From NCBI GenBank assembly GCA_027946365.1, contig JAPEUQ010000003.1:744001-808000 (forward strand): a stretch of DNA of 64,000 nt. Reading direction: 5' to 3'. Made by a program: the position numbers and the translations under genes. This document shows, piece by piece, positions 1-11,600 of the stretch. This stretch comes from Kalmusia sp. IMI 367209 (Eukaryota > Ascomycota > Dothideomycetes > Pleosporales > Didymosphaeriaceae). Below the pieces are notes generated by a model. It was given only the letters and a program-made list of their open reading frames with translations. It was not told the DNA's origin and did no database searches. Every line of letters begins with the position of its first letter. Within the stretch, counting starts at the first letter, position 1.

Positions 1-1841
1 TCGTCGGTATATTATGAGGGTTGTGTAAGTTGACTCGCTACATACATTGTATGAAGAGAGTTGATCTACAGTATTGAAGTCAGTCTGTGCTTCAGAAAGC
101 TGTGGGAACAATGGTGCGCGTATGCACTTGATGATACTGCACGATAGCCTTACACTTTCGCTCAGATCGTCCGCTCCTTCTTCATGTCAAAGCTTCTGTC
201 AAAGCTTCAGGATACAATGGTTAGCTTTTTAAATCTGGGATCCGGAAAGGAGCCGAGTAGCATTTTCGACCACGTTGTGGCGATAATTCCCCGGGCTTGT
301 CATGCTTGACGCAGGGCATTACCCCTTGCCCAAGTGAACCATGGTCGTAGCTTGGAGAAGATCTGGAGCCACTCAGCTGCCCTCATCTGTCAGGGCAGCC
401 GAAAACCTGGAGAAGAACAAGGGTACACAGCTTGGTCGTGGTGATCTTGAAGAGAACCCGATTGGATGAGATACCGGTTAATATGAGAATTAACAAAGCT
501 GCATGCAACAAAACTCCGTTCGTCGTCGGCCCAGAGAGGTTGAACCAAGAACTCACCGTAGATCTTAGTATTAGTTGCTTGCCACCGTGGTGGCAAGCTT
601 CTTCGGCTGCAGCTCGTTGCCTTTAAGGGAGACCCTTTTTGCGGTGTTTCCACCGGGACGATTGCGCATTTTGTCTGTTAGGATGTTTTACATACACGCG
701 AATGGGTGATAAGACATCTAGCGTTCCGTAACTTAGGAACATATATCATACGTCACCTGAAGATCGGCTCAATGTTTCATGAGGTTGAGTCCCTAAATGT
801 GTACCAAGAAGATGGGATCTCCACTTGTTCTCAACTTCTTCAACTAACAGCAATATGAAAACCTCGGAAGATCTTCTAGAGACTCTAATAAAAGAGGGAA
901 TAAAAAAATGCATTGGTCCTGACAACATTGATTTAAAATTGAGGGGAGTTGAGGGGCGTTGTGGTGGGGTCGTGAACGGGAGAGAGATCGATCGACATGG
1001 AAAACGTGGCGATGATGCCCCGCAATCGCAGCGGTGATCACCTTCTGCAAAGAGTGCGGAAGCAACCCAAATGCAAAGCTCAATTTCCTTCGGCTCACGA
1101 GACATACCTAGGAAGATCAAAGCAAGTGACAAACCGACTAGCCCCGTTGATCCTCCTGAAAGAGTCGCGCATTCGTAGATCGTGACATACATTGATGCGT
1201 TCCTACGTCTAACACCTCCATCGTGCCCTTGCGACTCTGCAAGTGGTCGTTGCATTGTAACTCACTGCTCATGTCATTGGACTGAGAAGAAATCCATTGA
1301 GTAACAGTTTTTATGCAGCGAGGAGGAAAAGGGCGCTAGGCGCGCCTATGTTGTGACTGCACGACTGACGAAGCACCCAACATCGAAGAGCTGCATGTCA
1401 ACCACAGCATTTACTTTTCTCATTGGGTCCGTGCCCTTGATATGATGAGACGCTATGTCGCAAATAAGTTTCTATCGCCGATTTATCTACTCGATCTCTG
1501 AGACAGGCGTGACCGTTCAGCCGTATCTCTTGCCAAGTGTATGCCAGCGCATCTAGGCATCTAAAGGGCAAAATGTAGTGGCACATCTGGCCAAAAATGA
1601 TTGGCGAATCCAGTTGGTGACTAAGAGGCAGCCACGGCGCCTACGAATAATTCGATCTCGTCGTTCGTATTCAGCCTCGAAGGGCAAAACTATGGATTTA
1701 GTTGTTCTTAACTACTTATAAACCGCTAGGTCTGCTTGAAAAGATCCGTAGTCTTTTTTTTATCACAGAAACTTCAGATCATTTTCAACAGCTTTCAGTC
1801 GGCATCTTCATCGAACCCTTACCTCTCGAGCAACTTGCATC
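1..1841. other. No gene recognised
   Basis: Only short overlapping open frames occur here, without plausible splice structure or recognisable domains. A pyrimidine-rich stretch at about 1755-1840 (TTTTTTT, CTTCAG, CTCGAGCAACTTGCATC) looks like promoter and 5' leader for the gene starting at 1842. Confidence 0.5.
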
Positions 1842-3033
1842 ATGAACCCGACTGAACAATTCCAATTTGAGCTCGATCTTGCTCTTGCTGATTCCGGTCC
1901 TTTCATTGAAGATACCTGGATATCACTATCTGACGGACAGAATGCTACACCCAACATGCATAATTTAGAATCCCTCGTTGATAAGTCTTTCCCGTACAGC
2001 TTCGACGGGTTCACATTCAATGTAAGCTATGCGTTATTACAATGAAAGACAATCTAACGCTAACAAAATTGCTAGTCTTTTGCGAGCATGAGTTCGAATG
2101 AGAGAGTGTACCATGCATCACAACCTACGAACGTATCCGATGTTCTCTCCAATATTCCCAGCAACCCCATCGATCTTGGTATCGATCTTGACTTCGCTCC
2201 ATGGCTGTCATTAGATGGCGCTCCTGAACCCTCTATTCAGCAGTAATTATGATCCGTTCGATTTCCTTCTACATGAATATCGAGGCTAACCTTTCCGGAT
2301 GGGGCTTGAGATGCACAATAACCACATCATATGTACGGTAAGCCTAGTAGTGGGCCTTGGCCCCTTCAACACATACCTTGCCCACAATCTAGGATCTCCA
2401 TTATCTCTATTATTATCTGTTTCCTCGTTTCTGGCGGCATACTCTAAGTTGATGTGGCCTATGGCCTCATTGATAATACTGGGAGTATGTCACGTTGTGA
2501 GCTCGACATGTATGAACCGTTTCCTTGATTTCCTTGCCCCCCCGGGGAATAGCCCCATGGTGAAAGATGGAATGACGAACATCGACGATGAATGCCTCTC
2601 CCCATCCATAGGTACCAGACACGACACGAAATTTGCAGCCGCTTCGCGAGAAGTAGCCTTAGTCCAACAAGGACGAGTTGATCTTAAGGGGCCACTAGTT
2701 ATGTCAAACTTACCTTCATCTAGCTCATCTTATAGGATCGAGAAGAGAACTGTGTTTGTGTGTGCAATGGCGGAGTGTAACAAGACTTTTGGGAGGATTC
2801 ACGAACTGCGTCGCCATCAAAGAAGCGTTCATCATAAACGCATGGACTTTGTCTGTCGAGAACAAGGATGTGGAAGGGCGACTAGAGGGTTCCCTCGCAA
2901 GGACAAGAGAGACGACCATGAGCGAAAGATACATGGAGTTCAACATGACGCACGATCAAAAAGAGAACCAGCGCCCGATGCGCATCAGATGGTAAGGAAG
3001 CCTGAGTATATCCTTGATAGACATATCGATTAA
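1842..3033 (+). CDS. C2H2 zinc-finger protein, gene model unresolved (possibly broken)
   Basis: The first two exons are clear: 1842-2021 and 2076-2246, joined in phase 0 across an intron with GTAAGC donor, GCTAAC branch and GCTAG acceptor. They encode 116 acidic, low-complexity residues typical of a transcription-factor N-terminus, ending at TAA 2244-2246. A separate open frame at 2299-3033 carries two C2H2 fingers near its end: C-x4-C-x12-H-x4-H (AECNKTFGRIHELRRH), then a second finger with the GFPRKDKRDDHERKIH signature common in fungal C2H2 factors. This frame has no convincing start of its own, so I read both parts as one gene with at least one more intron between about 2243 and 2650. I could not find a junction that keeps phase. 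A donor-like ATG|GTAAGG near 2989 suggests a further 3' exon. Role: probably a DNA-binding regulator (inference). It could also be a decaying gene. Confidence 0.5.
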
Positions 3034-3505
3034 TAGTCCTAGTTTGATTGGGAGGATAATCAAGAGCCAACAGTTCGAACACCGGTAGCAACTTAGAATG
3101 GGTAGAGGACTTGGGGGATAGATATGGAAGGCCGAAAGAGCGACATTGAGTTAGCCTAGATCGGAGCGATAGCCATGAAGCCGTCTCGTAATTTTCCTGT
3201 CCTGTATGGGGGTATAGAATGGAATTGGTCGACACGATACTTGAGATATTCTCCGGTAATGACATTTGATTGCTTCGCACCAAGATCAAAGGACAATATA
3301 GAAGATCCAAACCACCACGAATATACCTGGTATCGGGGTAAAGCTCGAGTCCTGGCGCCTAAGAATTCGTTTAGTAGCAGAAGTGTCACCTGTGCACATT
3401 GTCAATGCAGATATAACGAAAAGCGAGCAGATGCACAAGTAAAGGATCAAAGAAAAAAGGTATTCCCCAGTATCAAGCCCATATGCTCAAAACGTGGTCA
3501 TTACA
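3034..3505. other. Intergenic, possible 3' part of the C2H2 gene
   Basis: An open plus-strand frame at 3175-3516 has no recognisable content. It may include a terminal exon or the 3' UTR of the zinc-finger gene, or be spurious. Confidence 0.35.
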
Positions 3506-4794
3506 TTATCTTCTAAACATACTAGGCCACTTTCTATCCCCAGCGTCGTTGTCCTCTCTATTATTTTCCGCACTGACCTCCTTAGCCTCATTGCCACCGG
3601 GCAACTCGACTCCTCTCGCCCCGTCAAGCTCAAACACCATACCGCTTCCCCTCCCAAACGGGCGTCTCCTCTTTTCTGACCCAACGGCACTGGCACCGTC
3701 ACCAACTTCCACAGGCGGCACCTCAGACTCCCCTATCTCGAAGATACTTCTCGAGCGTAGGCTGGGCCCCCGCTGCTTACGACGTATATACCAGCAACCG
3801 GCGACCGCGAGAAGAAAGATGAGGACGCCGACGCTGACGCCGACTCCGACGGCTATTGCAACAGTATTATTGTTGGAAGAGGGGGTGGTGATGTAGTTGT
3901 TGACGGTGTTCGTAGCTGCAGGGCCGCCGGAGCCTGTAGCTGGAGAAGCGGAATTTGTAGCATCGGATTGGGGTGCGGTTTGTGCTGTGGTCTTCGTGAC
4001 GTCCGTTTGCGATCCTTGCGTGCCATCTGCTTTGACGCTGCTGCCATCGGAGTTGTCTTTCTGAGATGTGTTGGCCGATGCGTCTGTGGCTGCCGGTTGA
4101 TCAGATTCTCCTGCGGACGAAGCCTTTGCTTTAGTAGTCGCAGCAGCTTCTCCCTGCTGCCCACTTTGTGTCTCCTGTGGCTCGTCTTGCGCCGTCACTT
4201 CCGTGGGCTGCGACGATGCCTTCGTCTGTTGTTGTTGTTCCTGTGTCTGTGTATTTGACTGCTGCTGTTCTGCTTTACTAGTGGGCTCTGGGTCATCTTG
4301 CTCTGGTGCACTCGTCGCTTGCGCTTGAGTCTTTCCAGCAGTAGCGATAACTGAGGGACTTCCGAAATCGAACGATTCCGCGCTGCTGTCGTTGCAACAG
4401 TCGGCTGACCTGCCACAGCAGAATTTCCCGTCGCTGCACACGTAGACTTTTTCGTCGCCTTGCGGCCAAACTTTATTTTGTTAGTCTTCTCTTTGCCTGC
4501 GTTAGGAGCAAAGGACTCACTCGAGGTGCATGTCTTTGGACATCCATCGCCCCAATTCTTATCCGTGCAGCCACCTCTTAGTACTCTCTCGTAATTATCA
4601 TAGCGATAGTCGTTGCAAAGTCCATTACTCAAACACTCGAAGCCCTCCGCGCAGCACACACTAGTCCCCCCCGAACTGCAAGCAAAATGACCAGAATCCG
4701 ACGAACCATCAGGGTAGTAACATGTCTGGCCGACCGCGCTGATTATAAAGGAAAGGAACGTCAGAAGGGCGACTGAACCATGAGTAGGCGCCAT
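3506..4794 (-). CDS. Secreted-type Cys-rich single-span membrane protein
   Basis: Two exons, 4794-4521 and 4446-3506, join in phase (donor GTGAGT, branch GACTAAC, acceptor AAAAAG) to give about 404 residues. Residues 1-22 form a signal peptide ending near AVGQ. A cysteine-rich head follows (TCYYPDG, FACSSGGTSVCCAEG, CLSNGLCND, GGCTDKNWGDGCPKTC and, after the junction, YVCSDGKFCC). Next comes a long Ser/Thr/Gln/Ala-rich stalk, a single hydrophobic span at about residues 286-312 (TVAIAVGVGVSVGVLIFLLA) followed by the basic stop-transfer sequence RRKQRG, and a cytoplasmic tail. This plan is common in fungal cell-surface proteins and resembles wall-stress sensors, with a heavily O-mannosylated stalk between a Cys-rich ectodomain and a short tail. 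No WSC or Mid2 domain can be named with certainty, so the sensor role is inference. Confidence 0.8.
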
Positions 4795-5647
4795 CTATAC
4801 CATACCCGTGTTTTCACAGCTGCAACACGTCGAGGCGTAAGGCAGACCGCGAGGTGGAAGGCGGGTCAGAAATAGGAAGGAGACGAAAGCCCACGGATAT
4901 AAAGGGGAGACAAGGACTCAAGTACAAGAGCCTCCCCCGCTTACCAGGGCAAAACCTGGAACTTCCTACAGATCGAAATGGGAGCCATTTCGCGAGTACG
5001 CTTTAGCCGTGCACGCCGTTCATGCCGTGACTCTGGTCTCCTTTCCGTTAGCATCTCTTGGGGTCCGCTATCATAACGGCAGTCTCCGTGGGCATGAAGC
5101 CATACGAGCCCCTGTATATTGTTATTAGGCGATGGGAACCGAGTGAATTATACTAGGAGTGGCTAGGCTATGCCGGGGTTGTATGGCGTAGGATTTTAAC
5201 GATGGACCATTTCGGGCACGCTTCACACCAAGCGCCTGATCGATTTTTTTTACCGGAGTTCTACGTGCTTCTCCGGATGATACATGTGTGAGCTAAACAG
5301 CAGACTGTTTGGAATTCAGAGTTCGCTTCTGCCCTCAGTCGATGAACACAAGAATAGTGGGAAGTGAATTTGGCGATAAGCAGCCACTGTCGCCAAGCTT
5401 CCAAAATTGGAGGATTTTCGAGCCAAAGTAGTGTTGTCATCATCTCGGACTTGTAAAGTGATGTCTAGGCCTAAATCGACAAACGATCGATATAAGTTCG
5501 CCCCAGCATCACGATAGCGCTGCTGGCCTATGAGGGGGTCGAGACCGTACTAAAGGCATTTAAACTGGGCAAGTTTTCTCTCGTGCATCAAGCTTTTGGC
5601 GCTCCTGGACTGTCTATTCGTAGGTCTCAGCTGAGATGTGAACAGTA
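4795..5647. other. Intergenic
   Basis: Contains the presumed promoter of the minus-strand membrane-protein gene. No open frame or RNA gene that I can support. Confidence 0.5.
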
Positions 5648-6581
5648 TTACGCTGCGGATTCCACCGGAACTTCCTTCGTCGTCTCCTCCTCCACCTCTG
5701 GCGGAAAATCCGCAGTATCGGGACCAAAGACTCCTATCTCACTCCTTCCCATCCCGCCACCCTTTTCTTCCGTCTCTTCCCACTCCTTGAGGAAATACAA
5801 ACCCTGGCTGTCCAAACCCTCACCCTTGTTTTTGCTGTCCTTCATTTTCGCCTCGTCGTAATCAAAAACCCGCCAATCAGCATTGAAGAAGCGTCTGTTA
5901 CAGACAGCCGCGCGCAAAAAACCAGAGTGCGAAACCACAGCAATCACTTTCTCGGGTCTGGAGTAGAGCGATTGTAAGCAAGCCTGGCCGCGGGCTAGAA
6001 TGGCTTTTCGAGTGAATGCATATGGATTCGATGCGAGGTTTGACGTCTTGTCGGGATAAAGTGGATCCACCATCGAAAAGTCAAATGGAAATTCTTTGGC
6101 CATGGTGGAGATGGGCGAGCCCGTATCGCATGGCTTATCCGCATTTTCTGATCATGTTAGCGTAGCACAGACAGCAGGTGCGACGTGCTCAGCGGGAAGG
6201 GACGAACGGCCCAGAACAATAAGCCACAAAAGGGTGGATCATCACGGCTGCGATCGTCGACCCTCTAGATCTTCCAGCCGACAGAGCTCAGAGGTGAATG
6301 TCGTGAAGCCTACCTTGCCAGCCAGCGTCTGGCAACACCTTGATCTTCTTCTCTTTGATGAGCCATTCCAGCCCAATGCTGGCGGTCTGCAGCGTCCGCC
6401 TCATCGAACTGACAACTATCAGATCGACCTCATTTCCAATTTTACTGTTTTTCAGGCTTTCCTGAAGCTCTTTGCATTGCTGTTCACCTAGTTCAGATAA
6501 CGGCGGATCGTGGATGGACCAGTCACTTGCAACGTTATGAAGGGCTTGAGCATGACGAATGAGTAGCAACGTGGGGGCCAT
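5648..6581 (-). CDS. Histidine phosphatase / phosphoglycerate mutase-like protein
   Basis: Two exons, 6581-6314 and 6147-5648, are joined across a 166-nt intron (donor GTAGGC, branch GCTAAC, acceptor ATCAG) to give 255 residues. The N-terminus MAPTLLLIRHAQALHN contains the RHx catalytic signature of the histidine phosphatase superfamily. Further on, SSMRRTLQTA and VVSHSGFLRA supply the conserved arginine and the second catalytic histidine. The junction restores a typical family stretch (DAGWQ-ENADKPCDTG). The C-terminal 40 residues are acidic and Glu-rich. The family ranges from sugar-phosphate phosphatases to non-catalytic proteins; the RHA and SHSG residues suggest an active cytosolic phosphatase of unknown substrate. 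The start at 6581 lies directly before the catalytic motif, as is usual in this family. Confidence 0.85.
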
Positions 6582-6893
6582 GATAAGTTGTGTAGAAAGT
6601 GTTCGAGAGAGTTTGGCGAAAAATAAAAGTATATGTATTACCGGGCCGTTTCTATTCAAAACATATTTCGGAAGGTGCAGTCGACCCACGCATGGTGGGG
6701 CGAATTTTATTGGGCGCTTGCCCGACGTCATCTTGTTACTGTCCAAGTCGAAAGCATCTATTCTATGCAGTATTCGACCGTCGGCCGTTGCACCTGTAGA
6801 CTATTCATTGTTGTTTCCTTTCATAATTCGGTCGTTACAGGATAACGCCATCTATGCTGCGCTGACACTCAGGTATAGTTCAGACACAGTGGT
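6582..6893. other. Short intergenic spacer
   Basis: Lies between the PRE10 stop and the phosphatase start. It serves as 3' UTR of one and promoter of the other. No feature seen. Confidence 0.5.
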
Positions 6894-7987
6894 CTACTCC
6901 TGCATCTTCTCTTCTTCCTCGTCCTCATCGTCACCCTCCAATGCCTTCTTCGCTAGTCTCTCGGCCTCCTCCCTCAACTCCTTTGGTACCTCCTCGTGCC
7001 TTCCCTTGGTGGGCCCGCTCGTGGAGCTTATCCAAGTCATCTCCAACTCAAACTCCTTGTCCTTGTTGTCGTCATGTGCAATGTAGATGATGCGCGCAGC
7101 CTCCTTAACTCCCTCTTCAAGTGAGAGTTCACCCTCGGAGAGATTCAGCTTTTCTAGCTCAGACTTTGCGATTTGTCGTCCCTTGCCTGTGGCTGCGCCG
7201 TAGTAGCCCTTTTGCCATGTTAGCTTGTGCCATGGTACAATTTCCGCATGTCCATCTTACCCAGTAGAGGCCGCTTGGCTCGATCATGTAGAGGTACGGA
7301 CCGCCATGTTTTGCACCGTCCTTCTTGCCACCAGAGCCAACACTGGGTCCAGAACCAACCTGACCATCCACGGGCAACTCGGCCTCCGAATCCCATCCTC
7401 CTATGATGGCAGTAACAGCAAAAGGCCGCACACTGGAGTACAGAGTGTATGCCTGGACGTAACTTCCCATGCGGTCTGCAAGCGAGGAGGTAGGAATCGG
7501 GGCTTTGTAGAGATTGCGCCACGAAGATGCCTCGTCGCGTGCTCGGGATACGAAGTGACGACCATCGGGAAGAAGACCTGAAGACACCTAACGTGTATCT
7601 TGTTAGGGGCATTCTTACGGGTCTGGGATAACCACGGGAACAGATGTCCATTGCTTACAATGCCCATATTTCGATCGACCGTCGCTATCCGCTTGTTCGC
7701 TCCCGATTTGAGCAATTTGCTAGTGACGAGCTTCTCCAGAGCGAGGACAATCCCATCCTTGCACCGTATCCCGATAGCCGTCCCACCATTCTCTACCGCC
7801 TTGACTGCATATTCGACCTGGCCGTGTGAGCAAATGTGGGGTATATTGCGGAGCGCGGATTTGTACTTGGAAGTTGCGGCCATCGGGCGAGAAGACGGAG
7901 TTGGACAGGTCGTAACCTGTGCCTATGGACGTCTGTCATAGCTGTTAGCTGCTAGAGCTGCACAACAGAGCAGCTGGGACCCACCAT
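6894..7987 (-). CDS. PRE10: 20S proteasome alpha-type subunit (PRE10/PSMA3)
   Basis: Five exons on the minus strand, 7987-7985, 7932-7867, 7817-7659, 7587-7261 and 7208-6894, give 289 residues with all phases intact. The protein starts [19 protein letters not shown], the alpha-subunit N-terminal gate signature, and continues with [19 protein letters not shown], the typical Pre10 core and GLYWGYYGAA. It ends in an acidic Glu/Asp-rich tail, as this subunit does in other eukaryotes. It is a non-catalytic alpha-ring subunit of the 20S core particle in nucleus and cytosol. The first coding exon is only ATG, followed by GTGGGT. The gene is divergent from STT4 with 669 bp between start codons. No PACE-like element was searched systematically. 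Confidence 0.95.
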
Positions 7988-8656
7988 AGTGATCGCGGAA
8001 GGAGGTGAGTTGTTACAGAATTTGACTGTAGACTGTGGATTTCGAAGGAGCTATGACAGAGCAAGTAGGGCGTCGAGGCGGCGGTCTTTGGGGTGTTGAT
8101 GGAGTTCGCCGTGCAGGCAGTTGCGAGTTGCGCGTTGGAGCTTGGATCTCTTTTGGGTAAGCGCAGGCTTGTCTTGGCAAGATCAAGCCCATGTATTCGG
8201 GGCACGTAGTATTCATCTACTACCCAGCACCCAAGCGTGGAACTTTTTGTTCTAATTATTCACGAACCTGCGATCTCCATGTACGTTGTCTTAGGGTTCG
8301 AGCGTATGTACCCTACAGGTTCCACCTCAGATAGATGTCAATGGCCGATAGAGACATATGAGTTCCATACTTCTGTTTGTAGCCATTAATTTAAATTATT
8401 ACCTATGATAACATTGTCTCAATTGTAAAGGAGACCCGCTTACATCTACCTGTATCTGAGGTTGGTATCGTGGTGGTTTCATATAACTCATGAGTGTGAC
8501 CGCACCGCCACATTTCATGCGCCACAGTCGGTAACCAGACAACATTTCGTCACTCGACGAGCGATACCTGGGGTACCGCCATATTGCTCGTGCCGCCGAT
8601 ACCTTTCAATCAGTGTCGCGGGCTACTTGCCCTCCCCTTCTTCAGTCAAAGGCGAC
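7988..8656. promoter_or_regulatory. Shared promoter region of PRE10 and STT4
   Basis: A 669-bp intergenic stretch separates two divergent start codons, so it must hold both promoters. Short open frames on the minus strand at 7945-8216 overlap the PRE10 leader and have no recognisable content. No specific factor-binding site is claimed. Confidence 0.5.
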
Positions 8657-11600
8657 ATGACGTAAGTTTAGTATATACTCAGGGTGTGATGTGGTAGCTA
8701 ATATCGCGACACAGGCGCACCATTCGTAGCAACGCCCTCGAGAAGCTCGCAAAGCTCTCTGCGCAGACATCTCCTTCCTCGTCACCGAACCATGACCTAC
8801 AAAGGATATACAAAAGGTGTTCTAGCGGACCATTCGCGCATAATGGTACCACGGGGGAAGATAGCGCTCCGATCACCAACATAGCTATAGTTCGTGGGAT
8901 ACGAAGATCGATACAGAAGGCCAATTCTGATGTGTGCTAGAAACTGCCGGAGCTCGAGGCTGTCCTCGCGCTCTCCAAGGCTGCTCCCTTCGTAGAGTCC
9001 CCTATCATCGCTGAACAGCTATTGCAACGCCTGGCGCCCTACTTGCCGGAGTCATTCGCGCAAAGATTATCACCTTCTCCCCAGCTCCGTGCTATAGACC
9101 CGTCACCTTATGAAATCCTCACTCAGCGCCTTACCTCTGCGATCCTTGTCCTCGGTATCCGTCACGATCGCCTACGACCGCGCGTCCTCGAGATCGTTAC
9201 ACAATACATACAGGGCTGGTCGGTTGCTGCTGCTCAGCTATCTTCAGAGCAATTTGATCATGACGATCAGATTGATTTCGCAGCCGACAGCGAGCTCGGG
9301 CGTGTCATGACACAAAGCATGTCGCTCTTGGGGTTTTTGAATGCAGCTGCAGAACATGCTAAATTTTGGAGTGCATATGATCAGCTACGCTTAGTGGAGA
9401 GCATTCAAGAGGCGTTATCTGAGAAATACCTAATTGCTTTTGAGACAGCGCTGTCAATTGTGCGCAACGCGCGCTCTCACCAGCATGGTTTAAGACATTG
9501 GAAGCAACATACCAAGCACTACGCCGCCATTGGACGACCATTGGGCGCTATGATACTCCACGATGCCTTCCTTAAAGTCACTGTCGCTTGCGCTTCACTG
9601 CTAGTAAAAGTATCTGATCGCGAATCCAAGGTCGATATATTGGATTCACTTCGGTTCTCGCATAACAATATCCATGTATTACGGGATGCTTCCACCGAGG
9701 CACTCGCTGAAGGATTGACACGCATTGCTGTTGATGAGATGGACCGACTGGACAATGATCTTGACTATCTTCAACGTGTTGGATCTGCATGGCAGCAACG
9801 TCAAGCTTCTGCAGTCAAAGCAAAGGTCATTACAACTTGCGTGTGCTGCGCAGTTTATGATGAGGACGTAACGGACTCTGACTTGCTCATGTCGTGGCTT
9901 GACAATGCGTTAAATGACCCAGCGCAAGCGGCAGATTTGACGTTAGCATCCACGGTGCTGAAGTCTATGGCAATTCTTGCCAAACTGACACCAGCCATCG
10001 CCTCGAGCCTAGGACGCTCTCTTCCGCGTGTCATCGTACAGGGTGGCTTCGATCAGCAGACCACATCCGTAGCTGCAGAGTGTCTTGCTTCGGTTTTGAG
10101 TCTCCTTCCGCAAGATGCAGTCATCACAACCCTGTATAGTCTAGGGAATGTCATTAGTGCTGGTCCAGTCGGTGATCGAAATTCTACCGCGACAACCATA
10201 ACTAATGGTCATGGGAAGACTTCGCGTGCTACTGGTATATACAGTCATCAACATGAAGGGAGTGCCATCTCGCTCACACCGAGCGACGTTGAGGCGCCAA
10301 ATCACGTACACACAACCGTGATAGAGACAATTGTTTCTATAGCAAGAAAAAGCAAAGACGAGAAAATCATAGCACTTGCGCTATCCATGCTAGTACAGAA
10401 AGTGGGATGGATCAGCAAAGTTATAGATGCCAAGATCGTCACTGATTCCGCGCTCCTAGGAATTCACAGTGGGCCTGGAGAGTTTCGGTCGTTACTCAAG
10501 CTGTACTCAAAGCTTTGTCACGACGCTCTTGTGAAGGACGACCATTTTACTCTTGAAGCAGTGAGTTTCTTCCGTACAGTCTCCATACAAATCTGACGTT
10601 CAGCCAGATAAAAAATGCTCGCCTTCACCTCTCCCGAGAGATTGATGCCGGGTCCGATGCTTTTGAACTCTATCTCACCCATTTGCTTGATACAATCGTT
10701 AGCAAAGGAGATGCGCCAGAGAGTCACCATCGTCAACTTCGAGACACGGAGTTGGCTGCACAAGAGATTGCCCAACTACTTCCGCCTTTGGCCCTTCTTC
10801 TATCGCGGAATGCCGAACTTGCAGATCCATCGCAGCTGGACGATGCAGTCCTCAGTCTGCAGAGAGATGCTTGGTTCAATATCGTCATCCACGGCTTCGA
10901 CCTTACATCTAGTCTTACAAAAGAGCATGTGAATGAGCTCCGGACGCTAGCACGCTTCAGTCAGCCTTTGATTACTGAAGAGCGAGCCTCTCTTGCAGAG
11001 AGTGACATAGAGCTGAATACTGTACTACGAAGAGGCAAATCTCCTGAACATGTGGTCGAGCAGAAGAAACGCCTCGCGAAGCTATTGCCGTCGTGCGAGT
11101 CTGACGTTAGGTCTCTCAGCTACTCAGAGGCCGTTTTCTTGAATACTGCTTACCTCGTCGAGGATCTGCGAGCTAGTGCAGGTGACTGCACAAAGGCGCT
11201 TGCATATTTTCTTGACCCTAAGCTGCGCAGTGGTGCTGTGGGAAACTGCATGCTCGCTATTGCAGCCGCAGCTACTCGGACATACGTGACGAAGACACTA
11301 TCTGGAAAGCTTCACGCGTTCTCAACGCCGTATCTCGCACAACAGCTTGCAAACATCTTCTCCGGATGTTGTCATCGTATTGCTCGAGTTCAACAGGCAG
11401 CGACTACATGCGCAGATATCATCATTCGCGATGTACCTTCCACACTTTGCCAGAAGAGTGCTTTGTTTGCTCTATTGGAACTTCTTTCTATCATGTGGTC
11501 CAGTTGTCTAGAAGGCGAGACCGACGAGTATGGTTGGACATCCACCTTCGTATCAGAAAAATCCAACATTGTCGTTGAACTTTCTGACGACTACATTTTC

